64,000 bases of DNA from Orientallactaga sibirica (GCA_036365145.1 JAEOAD010000035.1:3967501-4031500), one strand, 5' to 3'. Counted from the stretch's first letter, positions 1 to 11,328 are shown. The notes: a model not told the origin generated them from the letters alone. Numbers and translations: made by a program.

Positions 1-430
1 CCATGGGTATTAGTCAGGGTCCTCTAGAGGAACAGAAGTGATAGAATGAGTTGTTTTAAAAGCAAATTTATTGGATTAGCTTACCACAGTCAAATAATAG
101 CAGTTTGCCTGCCTGAGAGTCAAGGAACCTGATAGCTGCTCAGTCCATGTAGCTGGATGCCTCAGCAGTCCCATTTCAGCACTGAAGGCCTAAAAGCTTC
201 CTGGAGAGCCACTACTATTCAGCCCACACTGGTCTAATTCAGCAAGCGGCAGCACTGGTATCTGGGTGGGAAGAAGGGATTCTTTTCTCCCAGAGCTTCC
301 TTAGATAAAGCCTCCTGCCATGCCATGCAGAGGGGCCACCTACTCTGGGGGAAGGGTTCACCCTGGGGGAATGAATTCCTCCTTCTGTTAATCCTTTCTG
401 GAAACAACCTCAGAGATCCACTCAAGAAGA
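1..430. mobile_element. Possible old LTR-like interspersed repeat
   Basis: The opening bases 'TATTAGTCAGGGTCCTCTAG' and a following 'AAATTTATTGGATTAGCTTA' resemble the start of a widespread LTR-like mammalian repeat that I recall as 'gtattagtcagggttctctagag' followed by a 'tttattggattggcttac' stretch. I cannot assign the family. The rest of the block is diverged and could be unique sequence. A frame on the minus strand (234-440) has no recognisable homology. Confidence 0.35.
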
Positions 431-554
431 ATGTTGACAATACAACTTAACCATCAAACCATGGGACCTTTTAGTAGACACTGCATTCATTTTTTCTTTT
501 CTTCTGCAAGCCAAGGTATGGAGGAAGGTGATTACATTCTGTTTGTTAATTTTC

Positions 555-898
555 ATTTATTCATTTTTTTGTATATGTATGTGTGTTGTGTGCATATGTA
601 CATGGACATGTTTATATGTGTGTGGGTGTACGTGGAGACCAGGTATCAATGTCAGGTGTCTTCCTCAATTGTGATCCACCTTCCTCTTTGAAGCAGGGTC
701 TCTCACTAAATGTGGAACTCACTGATTCATCTAAAGCAGCTCTCCAGCAAGCCCCAAAGATCCTCCTGTATACCTCCCGGGCATTGGGATCACAGGTATG
801 TGGTGCTACATTTATCTCTTATGTAGGTGCTGGGAATCCAAACTCAGGTCCACATGCTTGAGTGGCACACACTTTACCAATAGTCATCTTCCCAGTCC
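555..898 (-). mobile_element. B4-type SINE, antisense
   Basis: The order is typical of an inverted B4 (ID/B1 fusion) element: a TG-rich stretch, 'GAAGCAGGGTCTCTCACT', a gag-cccaaagatcctcctg B1-like middle, then 'GGTGCTGGGAATCCAAACTC' and a tRNA-derived end 'actttaccaatagtcatcttcccag'. It is moderately diverged from the consensus I know from muroid rodents. Confidence 0.8.
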
Positions 899-959
899 TA
901 TGAGTGTATCTTAAAGAGAAAGAGTAGAGACTTGAAAAAGAATCAGGTCATAGGCTCTC

Positions 960-1413
960 CTTATTGGAAACCTCCAGTTGCTTTCCACTGGTTCTGGAAC
1001 AAACTCCAGGCTTCCTTATCTTAGCTTATGATACATTATGAGCCAGGTACCCTTTCAGAGTTCCCTTACCCGTGAACATCCCTTTGGTCAAAGCTCATTT
1101 TCGTATTAGGATATTCTCCTTGACCCCAAAGTTCTCCATGAGTCCCACAAGCTGCCTTCTTTGGTAGCTGTCATCTCAGCTTCATGGTCAGCTTCTTCTC
1201 GAGTTCCTTACCCTGTTGGAAATTACCCTGCCAGTCTCTTGTCCCTTGCTCTATTTCTCTACATAGCACTTATCACCACCTGATACTTTCCCCCTCTGTT
1301 TGAGGGTTTATTTATTTTCTGCATTTGCCCACCAGAATGTGGTGTTATGACCTATCGTATCTGCAGAGACTGGCAAACTATATGTGCTCAAAGTTGTGTA
1401 TTGGATGAATAAT
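960..1413 (+). mobile_element. L2 LINE 3' fragment
   Basis: The block ends with the L2 signature: 'ACATAGCACTTATCACCACC' followed by 'CCCACCAGAATGT', 'ATATGTGCTCAA' and a 'tattggatgaat' end. The upstream part (gttgctttccactggttctgg, then ctccttgaccccaaag) also follows the L2 order. It is an ancient mammalian repeat, strongly diverged. Confidence 0.7.
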
Positions 1414-1786
1414 TGTCAGGTGCAGTGGGACAGTTAGACTTTTTGTGTTCATCCACTCATTTATTCACTTGGAAATTCACCCAGTGTTTGAGTCTATCTT
1501 AGGTCCAGGTGAGCTTGAATACTTTGGGTGATTTATCCCTCCAACATAGATTCTAGCTTTCTCTTTTATTAAATGAATATACAGAAGCCCTACCCTGTGA
1601 TTTCTATGAATAGGGAAGGAAATAAACTGGTTCATGTCAAGTTTTGATGAAAGGATGGGGCACAGCCCTGCTGGAATGTGTGGCACATAATACATTGGTT
1701 TATTATTGAACACGCAGTTCCTAGGACTAATGGCAGTTTTCAAATGCTCTGTGACAAACATTAATTAACAAAGATTATTATTATTA

Positions 1787-2021
1787 TCTGATTTTATTTA
1801 TGAGAAAAATAGAGAGAGAAAGAAAGAGAGAGGGAATTGGCATGCCAAGGCCTCTAGCCACTACAATAAAACTCTGGATGTGTGTGCCATCTTGTGCATA
1901 TGTGTGTCCTTGTGCACATGTGTCACTTTGTGCATCTTGCTTACATGGGTTCTGGGGAGCTGAACCTGGGTCCTTAGGCTTTGAAGGCAAGCGCCTTAGC
2001 TGGTAAGCCATTTCTCCTTCC
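1787..2021 (-). mobile_element. DIP SINE, antisense
   Basis: Inverted DIP: a T-rich tail, a GA-rich tract, 'ggcctctagccactac', 'CTGGATGTGTGTGCCATCTT', 'cctgggtccttaggctt' and the head 'gccttagctggtaagccattt'. Both ends abut ATTATTATTAT (1774-1784 and 2024-2034), a likely target-site duplication. Confidence 0.85.
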
Positions 2022-2039
2022 ATATTATTATTATATTTT

Positions 2040-2400
2040 AAGCAAGAAGGTTTTTATTTTTGGCTTATAGTTTCAAGGAATAATTTTATCTTGGTGGGGA
2101 AAACATGGCAGGAGCCGGATTCTAGCATCCCATTGTCACATGAGCAAAGAGGAAGTAGAGAAGAGGAAGGCTGCATGCTCAGCCAGCTTTCTCCCTTTCA
2201 CACATTCCAGGACCCAGACCAGGATGGTGCAGTGCACAGTTAGTGTGCGTCCTCCCACCTCAACTACTCTAATGCAGAAATCCCTCAAGGACATGACCAG
2301 AGATTTGTTCTCATGGTGATTCTAAATCTGTGAAGGTGACAACCAGAGATTAACTGCCATCATACTAGTCCTCCTCCATGCTGGGCAGTGTCTTACCCCT
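2040..2400 (-). mobile_element. MT-like MaLR LTR, antisense
   Basis: The sequence follows the inverted rodent MT-type LTR: a 'gtttttatttttggcttatag' start, 'GGGGAAAACATGGCAGGAGC', 'ctcagccagctttctcc', 'cccacctcaactactct', 'aatccctcaaggacatgacc', and an end 'gtgacaaccagagattaactg'. It is a solo LTR with no internal viral genes. Family assignment is from memory of the consensus. Confidence 0.6.
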
Positions 2401-2410
2401 TCTTAATAAA

Positions 2411-2797
2411 TTGTCTCTGTATCTACGACCTTAAGATGTAACTTGTCTCTGTATCTACGTCCTTACAATGTATCTCGTCTCTGGATCTACGACCTTACAA
2501 TGTATCTTGTATCTGGATCTATGACCTTATGATGTAACTTGTCTCTGTATCTACGTCCTTACGATGTATCTCGTCTCTGTATCTACGACCTTACAATGTA
2601 ACTTGTCTCTGTATCTATGACCTTACTATGCATCTCGTCTCTGTATCTACGTCCTTACAATGTATCTTGTCTCTATATCTATAACCTTACTATGTATCTT
2701 GTCTCTGTATCTATGACCTTACTATGTAACTCGTCTCTGTATCTACATCCTTACGATGTATCTTGTCTCTGTATCTATGACCTTACGATGTATCTTT
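2411..2797 (+). repeat. 32-bp minisatellite, about 12 copies
   Basis: Tandem units of about 32 bp combine 'TTGTCTCTGTATCTACGACC' and 'TTACAATGTAAC', with point differences (acgacc/atgacc/acgtcc; aacttg/atctcg/atcttg). The open frame that starts inside it at 2617 is a by-product of the repeat, since 32 is not a multiple of 3. Confidence 0.9.
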
Positions 2798-2897
2798 GGG
2801 ACAATTCCTTGTCATGGGAAATGAGAACCTGGAAACTTCAGCAGGCAGTGAGTTTGTTGAGTTTGTTAGCTCAGCTGTGTCATTCTGCTTTGTTAAG

Positions 2898-2928
<31 letters not shown>

Positions 2929-3400
2929 AAGACAGAATTTCCTATGGGCAGGGAAGCAGGACAGATAGGAGCAATGATAATGATATCGACTTGGGGAATG
3001 GAGATGCAGCCAGGGGTGAGGAGGGGACATTTTCTCTTATGATTGCTATCAACGAATGCATATGCTACATGTGTATCACTCCTTCATTTCTCTTGTTCCT
3101 CAAATTATAACTTTTTACCAATGGTTAGTGTAAGCAAGAGGACAAGTCTGTATTCATTTTAAGAATGCACATCTTCATCTTGGCCCCTCTCCCTATTCCC
3201 CAGCTTCTTTTGCTGCAGGCCAAAGAAAAAAATCTTGGGCTTCCAAACTATTTCTGGGGAGAGTTTCTGAAGGCTTAATCAGGCATGCTTGGGGGAGTCT
3301 AACCCTAGCACTTTATACTGCCATGGGAAGATTTCTGTCCCCAGATAGCTCTTGGCCTCACCAGCTGGAAGTGGGGTAGAATGGTTCTTAAGGGATCTTA
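2798..3400. other. Unassigned sequence with a GA tract
   Basis: After the minisatellite comes a GA-rich tract (about 2897-2931) and otherwise unremarkable single-copy-looking DNA. Two overlapping open frames (2617-3042, 2796-3110) run through the GA tract and have no family resemblance. Confidence 0.5.
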
Positions 3401-3407
3401 AGGGAAA

Positions 3408-3680
3408 GGACTCTGGTGCTGGACTAATTTGGTTTATATCTGGCTCTATCATATATTAGACTTGTGACCTTGGAAAGAATATTTAACATCTTTGTACCTA
3501 ACTTGATTCACTTATAAAATGGAAATAATAATAATAATAGTTTCTATGCCCATAGGCTCATGTGAATATTATATATGCAAATATAGGTATATATGTATAT
3601 GCATGTATACATACCATATGGAGGAGACTTAGAACAGTGTTAGCTCACAATGGGGTGTCACATTAGAGGGGATGTATATT
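3408..3680 (+). mobile_element. MIR SINE
   Basis: The MIR layout is visible: 'tctggctctatcatatattagacttgtgaccttggaaa', 'cttataaaatggaaataataataataatag', a 'catgtgaatattatatatg' stretch and 'agaacagtgttagc'. This is an old mammalian tRNA-derived SINE, with local AT expansion near 3570-3620. Confidence 0.75.
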
Positions 3681-3797
3681 ATTAGTAATTATACCAACTT
3701 GTTTCTCTTGTTTCTTGATTTAGTAAACAGTGCTGATGAAACTTGCACTGCAGGATTGTTGCAGAGTTAAGATAACACTAGAAAGCTTATTAAAAAT

Positions 3798-3806
3798 TGA
3801 CTGGTA
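3798..3806 (+). repeat. Target-site copy 1 (TGACTGGTA)
   Basis: TGACTGGTA stands immediately upstream of the B1 element. Identical copies lie between the B1 and the DIP (3968-3976) and after the DIP (4190-4198). See the finding on shared target sites. Confidence 0.85.
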
Positions 3807-3807
3807 C

Positions 3808-3966
3808 CTAGCTGGGTGTGGTGGCACACACCTTTAATCCCAGCACTTGGGAGGCAGAGGTAGGAGGATTGTCATGAGTTCAAGGCCACCCTGAGACTAC
3901 ATAGTGAATTCCAGATTGGCCTGGGCTAGAGTGAGACCCTACTTCAAACAAACAAAAAGAAAAAAA
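3808..3966 (+). mobile_element. B1 SINE (dipodoid type)
   Basis: The 7SL-derived element reads 'CTGGGTGTGGTGGCACACAC', 'cccagcacttgggaggcagagg' and 'CTGGGCTAGAGTGAGACCCT', and ends in an A-rich tail. The 'gggctagagtgagaccctac' end differs from mouse B1 and recurs in every younger B1 of this window. Confidence 0.93.
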
Positions 3967-3976
3967 GTGACTGGTA

Positions 3977-4189
3977 GGGTTGGAGAGATGACTTAGCTGT
4001 TAAGGCATTTACCTACAAAGCCTAAGGATCCATGTTTGACTCTCTAGGTCTCACGTAAGCACAAAGTAATGCAAGGTCACAAATGCGCACAAGATGGTGT
4101 ATGCATCTGGAGTTTGGTTGCAGTGGCTGGAGGCCCTGGTTCACCAATTCTCTATCTCTCTGTCTTTCTCTCTCTCACACATAAAAATG
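3977..4189 (+). mobile_element. DIP SINE
   Basis: The head 'GGTTGGAGAGATGACTTAGC' is followed by 'acaaagcctaaggatcc', 'catctggagtttggttgcagtggctggaggccctgg', a CT-rich tract and a short A-rich tail. It sits directly after a B1 and shares that element's target-site sequence on both sides. Confidence 0.93.
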
Positions 4190-4265
4190 TGACTGGTACA
4201 TGGGCTGCCCTATTATATTTGTCCATTATTACTCATTCTGGTTTTACTTTCTTTCTCCCACTATT

Positions 4266-4315
4266 TAAAAAAATATTTTATTTATTCATTTAAGAGAGAG
4301 AGAGTGAGAAAGATC
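4266..4315 (-). mobile_element. Possible DIP tail remnant
   Basis: 'aaaatattttatttattcatttaagagagagagag' looks like the inverted tail and CT tract of a DIP element, but the diagnostic body is absent downstream. It may be only simple sequence. Confidence 0.35.
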
Positions 4316-4735
4316 TCCACTGTGGGTGGCACACTAACCTATCTAGGGGTTAAGCAACCTGGACACCAGCCCTAAGTTTTCCACCCAGATATTCCAACCT
4401 TTTTGATGCTCCATATTCTCACCCACAAAGTCGAAGTATGAAGCTGATGCTACGTATCTCATAGGGTTGCCCAGTAAAAGGAAGCCTCAGCTATGATGTG
4501 TCTGAGCCTGCTTAAAGGGCTCTTCATTCTTATAGGTACATCAAAGAATGTAATGAGGTAATATGTGGCCATAGGCCCAGCTAGGGCAAGAGTATATTCT
4601 TTATGCTCTTCTAGGAATTTCTCTTATGACTGCCCCATACACACACACTTACACTCCTTTTACCAAATTATTATTACCAATGGCTACTGCCAATGAGATA
4701 ACAAATCTGCAGTTGTTTGAAGAAGAGGGTATTTA
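4316..4735. other. Unassigned sequence
   Basis: No repeat family, gene or RNA was recognised. The composition is ordinary. Confidence 0.5.
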
Positions 4736-4737
4736 TC

Positions 4738-5065
4738 AGTGCTGCGGTGATTGTTCAGTGGTTAAAAGTGCCTGTTGTACAAGTCTGATGACTAGAATTC
4801 AGATTTCCAGAACCCACACAAAGCTGGAAACAGGAGCTTCCATGTCTGTAATTGCAATGCCGCCATGGCAATGGGAGGTGGAGAGAGGAGAATCCTGAAG
4901 CTTGCAGACCAGCTCATCTGGTGTTCACAGAGGTGAACAACAAGACAGAGTCCATATTAAGAAAGGCAGAAGAGCCATGCACACCGAGGCTATCCTCTGA
5001 CCTTCACATGTGCATACCTACACATACATGCATGCATACATACACACATATGCACACACAAAGAT
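4738..5065 (+). mobile_element. B4-type SINE
   Basis: The tRNA-derived head 'gtgattgttcagtggttaaaagtgcctg' leads to 'agatttccagaacccaca', then a B1-like middle (gggaggtggagagaggagaatcctgaagcttgcagacc), 'cctctgaccttcacatgtgc' and a CA-rich end. The frames at 4626-4898 and 4852-5223 are carried by this element. Confidence 0.75.
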
Positions 5066-5289
5066 ATGCACTTATCCCCCTGTCTTTGAAACTAATCACA
5101 GTTCATTTGTCTGCTGTGGTTCAAGTAGGACAGAAAATGCCCAGCCTCTTCCTGAGGTGTGATTCTGTGACATTGCAAGCCACATGGACATCTCTGGGTA
5201 TAAATACTATTTCATCAACTTGATTTAAAACACTCTTAAAACTTGTTTTGGATTGTGAAGAAGCTTATTTTTTTTCCTTTTTAAGTTTA

Positions 5290-5440
5290 AATTAAATTAA
5301 AATTATTTTTAAGTTTAAGCTTAATGTGTTTATAAGGTGCATATGCATACATTGTTTAATGCTCAAAAAAATAAATATAAATTTATCATTTCTTTGTGGT
5401 GCAAAAATTCAAAACCTGTTCTTCTTGCTTCTTTAGCTAT
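5290..5440. mobile_element. Possible old L1 3' fragment
   Basis: AT-rich sequence containing 'taatgtgtttataaggtgcatatgcatacattg' and 'tttatcatttctttgtggtg' resembles the 3' end of older mammalian L1 elements. Low complexity makes this uncertain. Confidence 0.35.
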
Positions 5441-5524
5441 CCAGACATTGTTACTTAGAGTCACTTTCCTGATGAATCTTGAAGGAAGGAAAGGCTTATG
5501 AACTTTGGTCAGCTCTTTATGTCT

Positions 5525-6050
5525 TCTCTTGAAATTTCAGAAACAACCCAACATATCACAGAATAAAGCCAACTACAAAACGAATAGCTTACTGGGGAGA
5601 TCCAAGACCCACCAATTCAACAGGAAAAGATGCTGACTGCTCACCACAAGAAGTGCCACCACTATCCCATTGACCAGAGTCCAGGAGAAACCACAGAGGA
5701 AACAGCAACATGCATGCTGCTCCCAGTGCTAGCCCGACAACTGCCTCCAAGGAAGCAGCAACAAACATTGAGGGGAACTAACATACACTGAAACCGAAAT
5801 ACAGAGACTGGGGGGAACACAACACTAAAACAAACTGCTTTAACACCCAAAGCCCAGCAATTCCTATGCATGAGGGGGCAGAAATATTGTAAAAGCCACA
5901 GGATGGGTAGAAATATCCTGAGGTACAATCCACCTAGAAACTAACAGAGGCCTTAAATACCCCACAGTTACACCAAGGACCCTACTGAGAAGGGCCTTCA
6001 GGGAAATGGGCACCGTGGGTGAAGGGTATAAAAGTATAACCTATGTGAAA
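5525..6050 (+). mobile_element. L1 3' end (lineage-specific), 5'-truncated
   Basis: The second half aligns by eye with the copy at 39195-39550: an 'aacactaaa' start, 'attgtaaaagccacagg', 'ccccacagtta', 'gggccttcaggg' and 'TATAAAAGTATAACC'. It matches the post-ORF2 region of rodent L1. A TA microsatellite follows (6053-6077). No coding capacity remains. Confidence 0.6.
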
Positions 6051-6052
6051 AA

Positions 6053-6077
6053 ATTATATATATATATATATATATAT
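6053..6077. repeat. (TA)n microsatellite
   Basis: About 12 TA units at the end of the L1-derived block, possibly grown from its tail. Confidence 0.9.
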
Positions 6078-8126
6078 CTGATTCCATCCCAAACTGGATG
6101 GAAATGACCATCCTTGAGGGGGTTACTTCATTTCTGCTGAAGTTATAGATGGGAAGGGGTATATGATAAATTTTAGGAACATGAAAGAAAAGTGCCGAGT
6201 CAGGATACCTAATCCACCTTGTGCCTTGAAGCCAGAGCCAACTCTTGGCCTTGGACCACCAGCTTCTACCATCACGAGACGCAGAGCTTCCAACGCTCTG
6301 GGATCAGTCTGCTGGTGAGGAGCTTTGGCACAGGCGCGCGTGGGCCTTCTCAGCTTTCTCTTTGTTTCATACACCGTGGGTGTGTTTGTTGGCTCCACTA
6401 CTTAACCTTTCCTTGCCCCAGCTGAGGTTGTTTTTGCAGGCAATGTGCACCTCTGCTTCCTTGCAGAATCTTGGATCTTCTCAGGGAAAGTCGTGTGCTG
6501 GGCCAGTGGTGAAGTGAGAGGGAGCTATGTACACACAGCCGAAAATGACTTTAGCTCAGAGTTTATTTAATACATCCTCCAAATTGTGTTTTGAAGCCTC
6601 TGTTAACAAGAAAGCACTCTCTTTTTGAGCAGCGGGAGTGTTTTATAAATGGAATTTGCAGACCAGCAACACTCCCATTAATTTCCCCTGTCTACAATTA
6701 CTATCATTACATTCTTAAAGCGCTTTTAAAATAAACTACTCCATGATGTCATGTGTCCACTCTGGGCTCTAGTGAGAGGGACAGCAGGGCAGCAGCATCT
6801 GGACCCTGGACTGCTATCTTTTAGGGAACATCTTGATGGCTGTAATTACTGTCATGTTATGGGAACCTAAAAAAAAAAGGCGCCAGAGTTCCAAATAAAA
6901 CATAAAATGGCTTTGATATAACAAATGTTACTATCGTTGTTTAAAAATGTTGTGACCCGTCTGCTATAGTTTCTGAGAAAGATATTTTCCAGCACTTGAT
7001 ATTTCCAGCCCCCTCTTTCTTTCATATTCTATTACAGCAGATAAGGATGAAGAAAATCCTTAGGACAGACTTGTTTTAAATCAACGGAACACAATGCCAG
7101 CATTGTCTCTCTTCAAGATGAACTATCAAATTAAATTTGGCATGAGCTTTACCAGAACTCCGAATGGCTTTGCTCCAGAGACACTGAATCTACCCTATTA
7201 GGGAGAATTAATAATTCAAATGCCATGGTTGTGGTTAATTGCACTCATTAGGATAAGGCAGAAGCAGAAACAATTTCTTGCAGGGTGCTACCCACATCCC
7301 TTGTCTAAGACAGAAGAGTTTGGGCCACTCCAGGGAGAAAGAAGCTATCCCAGAATGAACACATGGTATAGATGTTTTTATCCCATGGGATCCAGTTTGG
7401 GAAGGGTCCATAATGAATTTGGTCCCAGGCATTGGACCAACTTCTGTATAAAGTTATGAAGAAGAATCACATGTATATGGAAGAAGTCATCTACTGTGTG
7501 TGTTGACCCATGGTGGGATTCATTTAACCTCTCATAGAAGTTGACCATGAAAAATTCATTCAACCTTGTGAAATCTGAGTTCTTGTTTCATAATGGGTCT
7601 TAGCAACTTTAAGGAAGGTAATGCATCTTACTTAGGCAACTGGTTCACTTTGACAATAGCTTGTGCACAGAACCCAAGTGGAGTAATCTGTTCTGCGAAT
7701 CATTTTTTTTTTTCTTTGCTGGTTCTCTGATAACAACTTTCAGTTTGAAGATGGACTTTCTGATGCAAGAGTTGGGACTTGACCAGGAAAATATATATTT
7801 GACCTGATCTGGATTTCATCATATTCAGTAAGTTTGTAATCCTTTCACAGGTCACAGTAACTGGCTATCTCTCCATGTTCTCATGGGTAGTGATTACTCC
7901 TATTGTCATTTGTTTCCCTTGTCCTCAACATTTTGTCCATATGTCTTCTCTCTAGCTAATGAGCTGCTAATGAGGGCAACAATGGCTCGATCACTGGATA
8001 AGTATGTGTAGTCTCACTCATTGCAGTCAGCCCTGGCTAGCTCCCTAGACAAAGCCTGCATGGTTATCCCAAGCCAAACCAGGTGGGGACTATGGCTGGA
8101 TCTGGTAAACCACCTGTAGGAGTCAA
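6078..8126. other. Unique DNA, possible conserved noncoding part
   Basis: No interspersed repeat was recognised over 2 kb, apart from short A or T runs (for example near 7705). The sequence at about 6590-7150 is rich in TAATTA/ATTAAT homeodomain-type words and lacks repeats. Overlapping frames at 6123-6517 on both strands have no family resemblance. Confidence 0.45.
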
Positions 8127-8524
8127 CTTCATGTTGCTGGGATGAAAATCCAACCAAATATACTTTTATGGGAGGAAGGGATTTATTTCAAGCTTACAGA
8201 TCCAGAGGAAGTGCCATCAGTGGTGGAAGAAACTGGTTCTCATTCATAAATCCAAGGAGAGAGAAACCACCACCAGCCAGCAACACCAAAAGGCTGAAAA
8301 AAAAAAAAAAAAAAAAAACAGCAGCAAGCAGGACCCCCAGAGCTCAAATCCCTCTCTGTGTATCTTTGGGTTAGAATTCAGATCTTTCCCCAGACACATC
8401 TTAGGGCTGGACCCCAGGATCCATCCCCAGTGACACCTCCTCCAGCCAAGTGGCTGTAGACCCAAGTTAGAAGCTTTAACAAGACACCTGAGTCTATGGG
8501 GGATATACATTCAAACTACCACAT
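8127..8524 (-). mobile_element. ORR1-like MaLR LTR, antisense
   Basis: The right end 'GAGTCTATGGGGGATATACA' followed by 'ttcaaactaccac' is the inverted start of the ORR1/MT LTR. 'CCAGTGACACCTCCTCCAGC' and the left-hand 'gggatttatttcaagcttacag' fit as well. A poly(A) run (8297-8318) expanded inside it. It is a solo LTR with no viral genes. Confidence 0.75.
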
Positions 8525-10635
8525 TCCACCCTACTGAAAAAATTTAACCACGTTGAAGCTCTGCTGATAATGAATGTGTTAGACATTCTTTGGGCATATA
8601 CCAGAGTATGTTGATGTGATCATAAATCTGTGGTTTAGAAGATATACTCAAGAGATACTTTCTTGGAAGTGGGACTTAGTCATTGCTCCTCATAATAATA
8701 TCAGTTTGGAAAAAAAAAAAAAAAACCCAGCCTTGTGGAGTAGTTTGAAGAGATATGTGGTCAGTTAATTGATGGGGAGCAACTTGTACACTCTCCTAAG
8801 GTTCAAATCATATTTTTAAATTTTGCTTTGTGGTACCTATTTAAAAATACTCAAGCTTACTTTGTCTCATAGCATACTTCTGTTCTTACAATGTTGTTCC
8901 ATCCTGTATGGCTCGTTACAAATGTTAATGTTTTCAGGATGACTCTGAAGTACTCAATAAGGGCTGATGGATGGCTAGAATATTTTTTGACAGTGGTATT
9001 TCCAAAAAAAATAATTTTTCCATAGAAACAACATTATGCCATTTCAGCATTGAGTAGTACTTCGTGAAAAGACTTTAGTAACACTAAGTGTTCAGTCCAC
9101 TTTCTGTTTGCTGAAGCATTTATGGCTCTCACTCAAGACAAGAGAAATACAAGGAAAGAAATGACTCTGAATACAGAACATTTTATTACACAAATAAAAA
9201 AGAGAGCGTATCTGTTAGCTCTTGCCAACTTTTGAAATATGGATTCCATTTGTCTTTATTATGGTCTATTCCCACAGTGCCTTTTTTCTATTTATTAATT
9301 TTTGAATGTTACTATTACACAGAGATATGTGCCTACTGGAAATAGTCAGTGTTATTTCAAGGAACTTAACAAATGAGAAAAATATATCAACTCATTTTCC
9401 AATTTTTATGTCAATAAATTAAGAGGCATGTAATTACTGTTGCTTATAATCTCTTTGTTAAAAAAATCAAATGCATTATCACAATAAAGTGCCCTGTCAG
9501 ATCTATAATAATCATGATGACTCATAGATACGTGATTTTTCTTATTAAGAAAGAAAAAAAAAAGGACAGGAAATCCAATATAAATGAGCTGTTTTCCTCA
9601 GTAGTGTAATAAAACTTGGGTACTAGTATATGAGTTTTTGATTATATCATCCACTGATAATCTCTGGGCTCATTTCCTCCCAGTGAAGAATCTGTCTCCT
9701 TCCTTCCTACACCAGCCCCTTTTGGCCACTAACCTTTTAGCAATCCTACTCCCTTGCTGGGGGAAGAGGCCGCCCAGTCATAGCCACCACAGTATAGTAT
9801 ATTTTAAGGGCTGTAAATTTTTACCGTCAGATTTGAGCCAGGGGTGTTAAGCTCCAGAAGATACACATCTGCTTCCTACTCAAATGATCTTTTGTTGTGC
9901 TTTTTAGGAGAGGGAGGGAGGAAAAGAGAGAGAGAGAGAGTCCACAAGAATAAATCCCAAAGAGGATAGGGCTGAGAGTTCTGGTACTTCGTGAAGAAAT
10001 GCTCATGACTACAAATAGAACCAGCCTCAATTCTTTTCTTTTCTGAGGTCCACGATTATATTTTATTGCTCTTTAATGAACAGAGTGAGTCACTATTAAA
10101 TATCTGAAGTGAAAAATTATTTGTAATGTGACTCATAACCTCTGAATGTATCTGGTTTCTAAGTTTGGATTTACTAATGTCAGGTTTTCCTAAATAGGAT
10201 CATATGAATACAGGGCCAGAAAACGGAACAAAAGAAATATTTAAGCAATTACTTGGGACTAGTGCCTACTGTGCATGCCAATATATCCAGCCCATGAGTG
10301 TTTATTAAACACTCCCAGGTTAATCAAAGATGCTCTCTCTAGTCTAATGCCTCATTATCCAAGAGGAAATTTTTATAGCTAACAGCAAGAAAAGAGATAA
10401 ATGTAGTCAACCCTCAATTTACAAATGGGTTTTGTTCCAAGCTCTGTTTATACATCTTTCTTTTGGATCTGTCAATGCATTTTCCCATAGAAAGAAAATT
10501 ATAAATGGTTGTTGGGTTTCTTAGCCAGCCCACAGAATGCCTTTAACTCATATGTAGCTGAAAAATAGCATGACAGAATTTGATGGCCAAGTTTTTGGGG
10601 AAATATACATTTACTTATTTACTCAGATATGTGCT
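8525..10635. other. Unique AT-rich DNA
   Basis: No repeat family was recognised. There are poly(A) runs near 8709 and 9550 and a GA tract near 9925-9942. A 19-bp perfect palindrome lies at 10296-10314. Frames at 9638-9850 and 9827-10030 have no resemblance to known proteins. Confidence 0.5.
10296..10314. promoter_or_regulatory. 19-bp palindrome with two forkhead-like words
   Basis: GAGTGTTTA-T-TAAACACTC: perfect 9-bp arms around a single base. The arms carry TGTTTA and TAAACA, the forkhead-type core on opposite strands. No functional evidence. Confidence 0.35.
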
Positions 10636-10639
10636 GAGT

Positions 10640-11300
10640 TCCCACTTGGTTGGAATCCAGAGACATCTAGGGTCCAGGATGGGAAGGGAGTTGTGGTTGA
10701 ATCAGGCAATGATTGCCTATGCCTCACCTGATGCTTCTGGATGAGACAGCACAGGTGCTGTGAGTACACAAGACAGGAAGATGGAGGTAAGGGAATTGAC
10801 TCTTAGAGGGTGACTGAGATGCTTGGGCTTTGCTAGGTAGGAAGTATGGGGTCAATGAAGGGAGGATAAAAAAATTGCTTTGGGAATGAGTACAGATACC
10901 AATATGATGTTTTACAAGATCTTAGCCCATTGGGGAGGTTGGTTATTATGTAAGTGAGGGTTAGACTCAGGGGGCTGAACAAATATGGAATTTCACATGG
11001 AGGACAGTTGTAATCATATTTTCACTTTGAAACTTCATTTGGTCACTTTATTGATGGTGAATGGGAGAAGCCATCAGCTCAGAATAGAGAGGAAGCCTGA
11101 AAGCTGGTTGGAGTCATATCAGGGTATATGGAAGAGAGACTGGGGCTGGATTGGAAGGAGCAGAGGGATAGATTAAGGATTCACAGGTGATGAATATACA
11201 GGATCTGAAGACAGATTGGATTGGTAATGAAAACCATCAGAGATAAATAAAAAGGGAACGCAATAGGTTAAGGAAATGGGGAGTATAGACTTGGAGGGGA
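10640..11300 (-). mobile_element. Possible old L2-like fragment, antisense
   Basis: The purine-rich text ('ggaaggagcagagggatagattaaggattc', 'gatctgaagacagattggatt', 'cttggaggggagctcagtt') resembles the internal part of inverted L2-type repeats. The resemblance is diffuse. Confidence 0.3.
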
Positions 11301-11326
11301 GCTCAGTTACAGTTGTGTACTTGGGT

Positions 11327-11328
<2 letters not shown>

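Noticed and set aside
2617..3042. 141-residue frame with repeating SLYLRPYNVSCLYIY-like text
   Set aside because: It reads the 32-bp minisatellite. The unit is not a multiple of three, so the repeat peptide drifts between frames.
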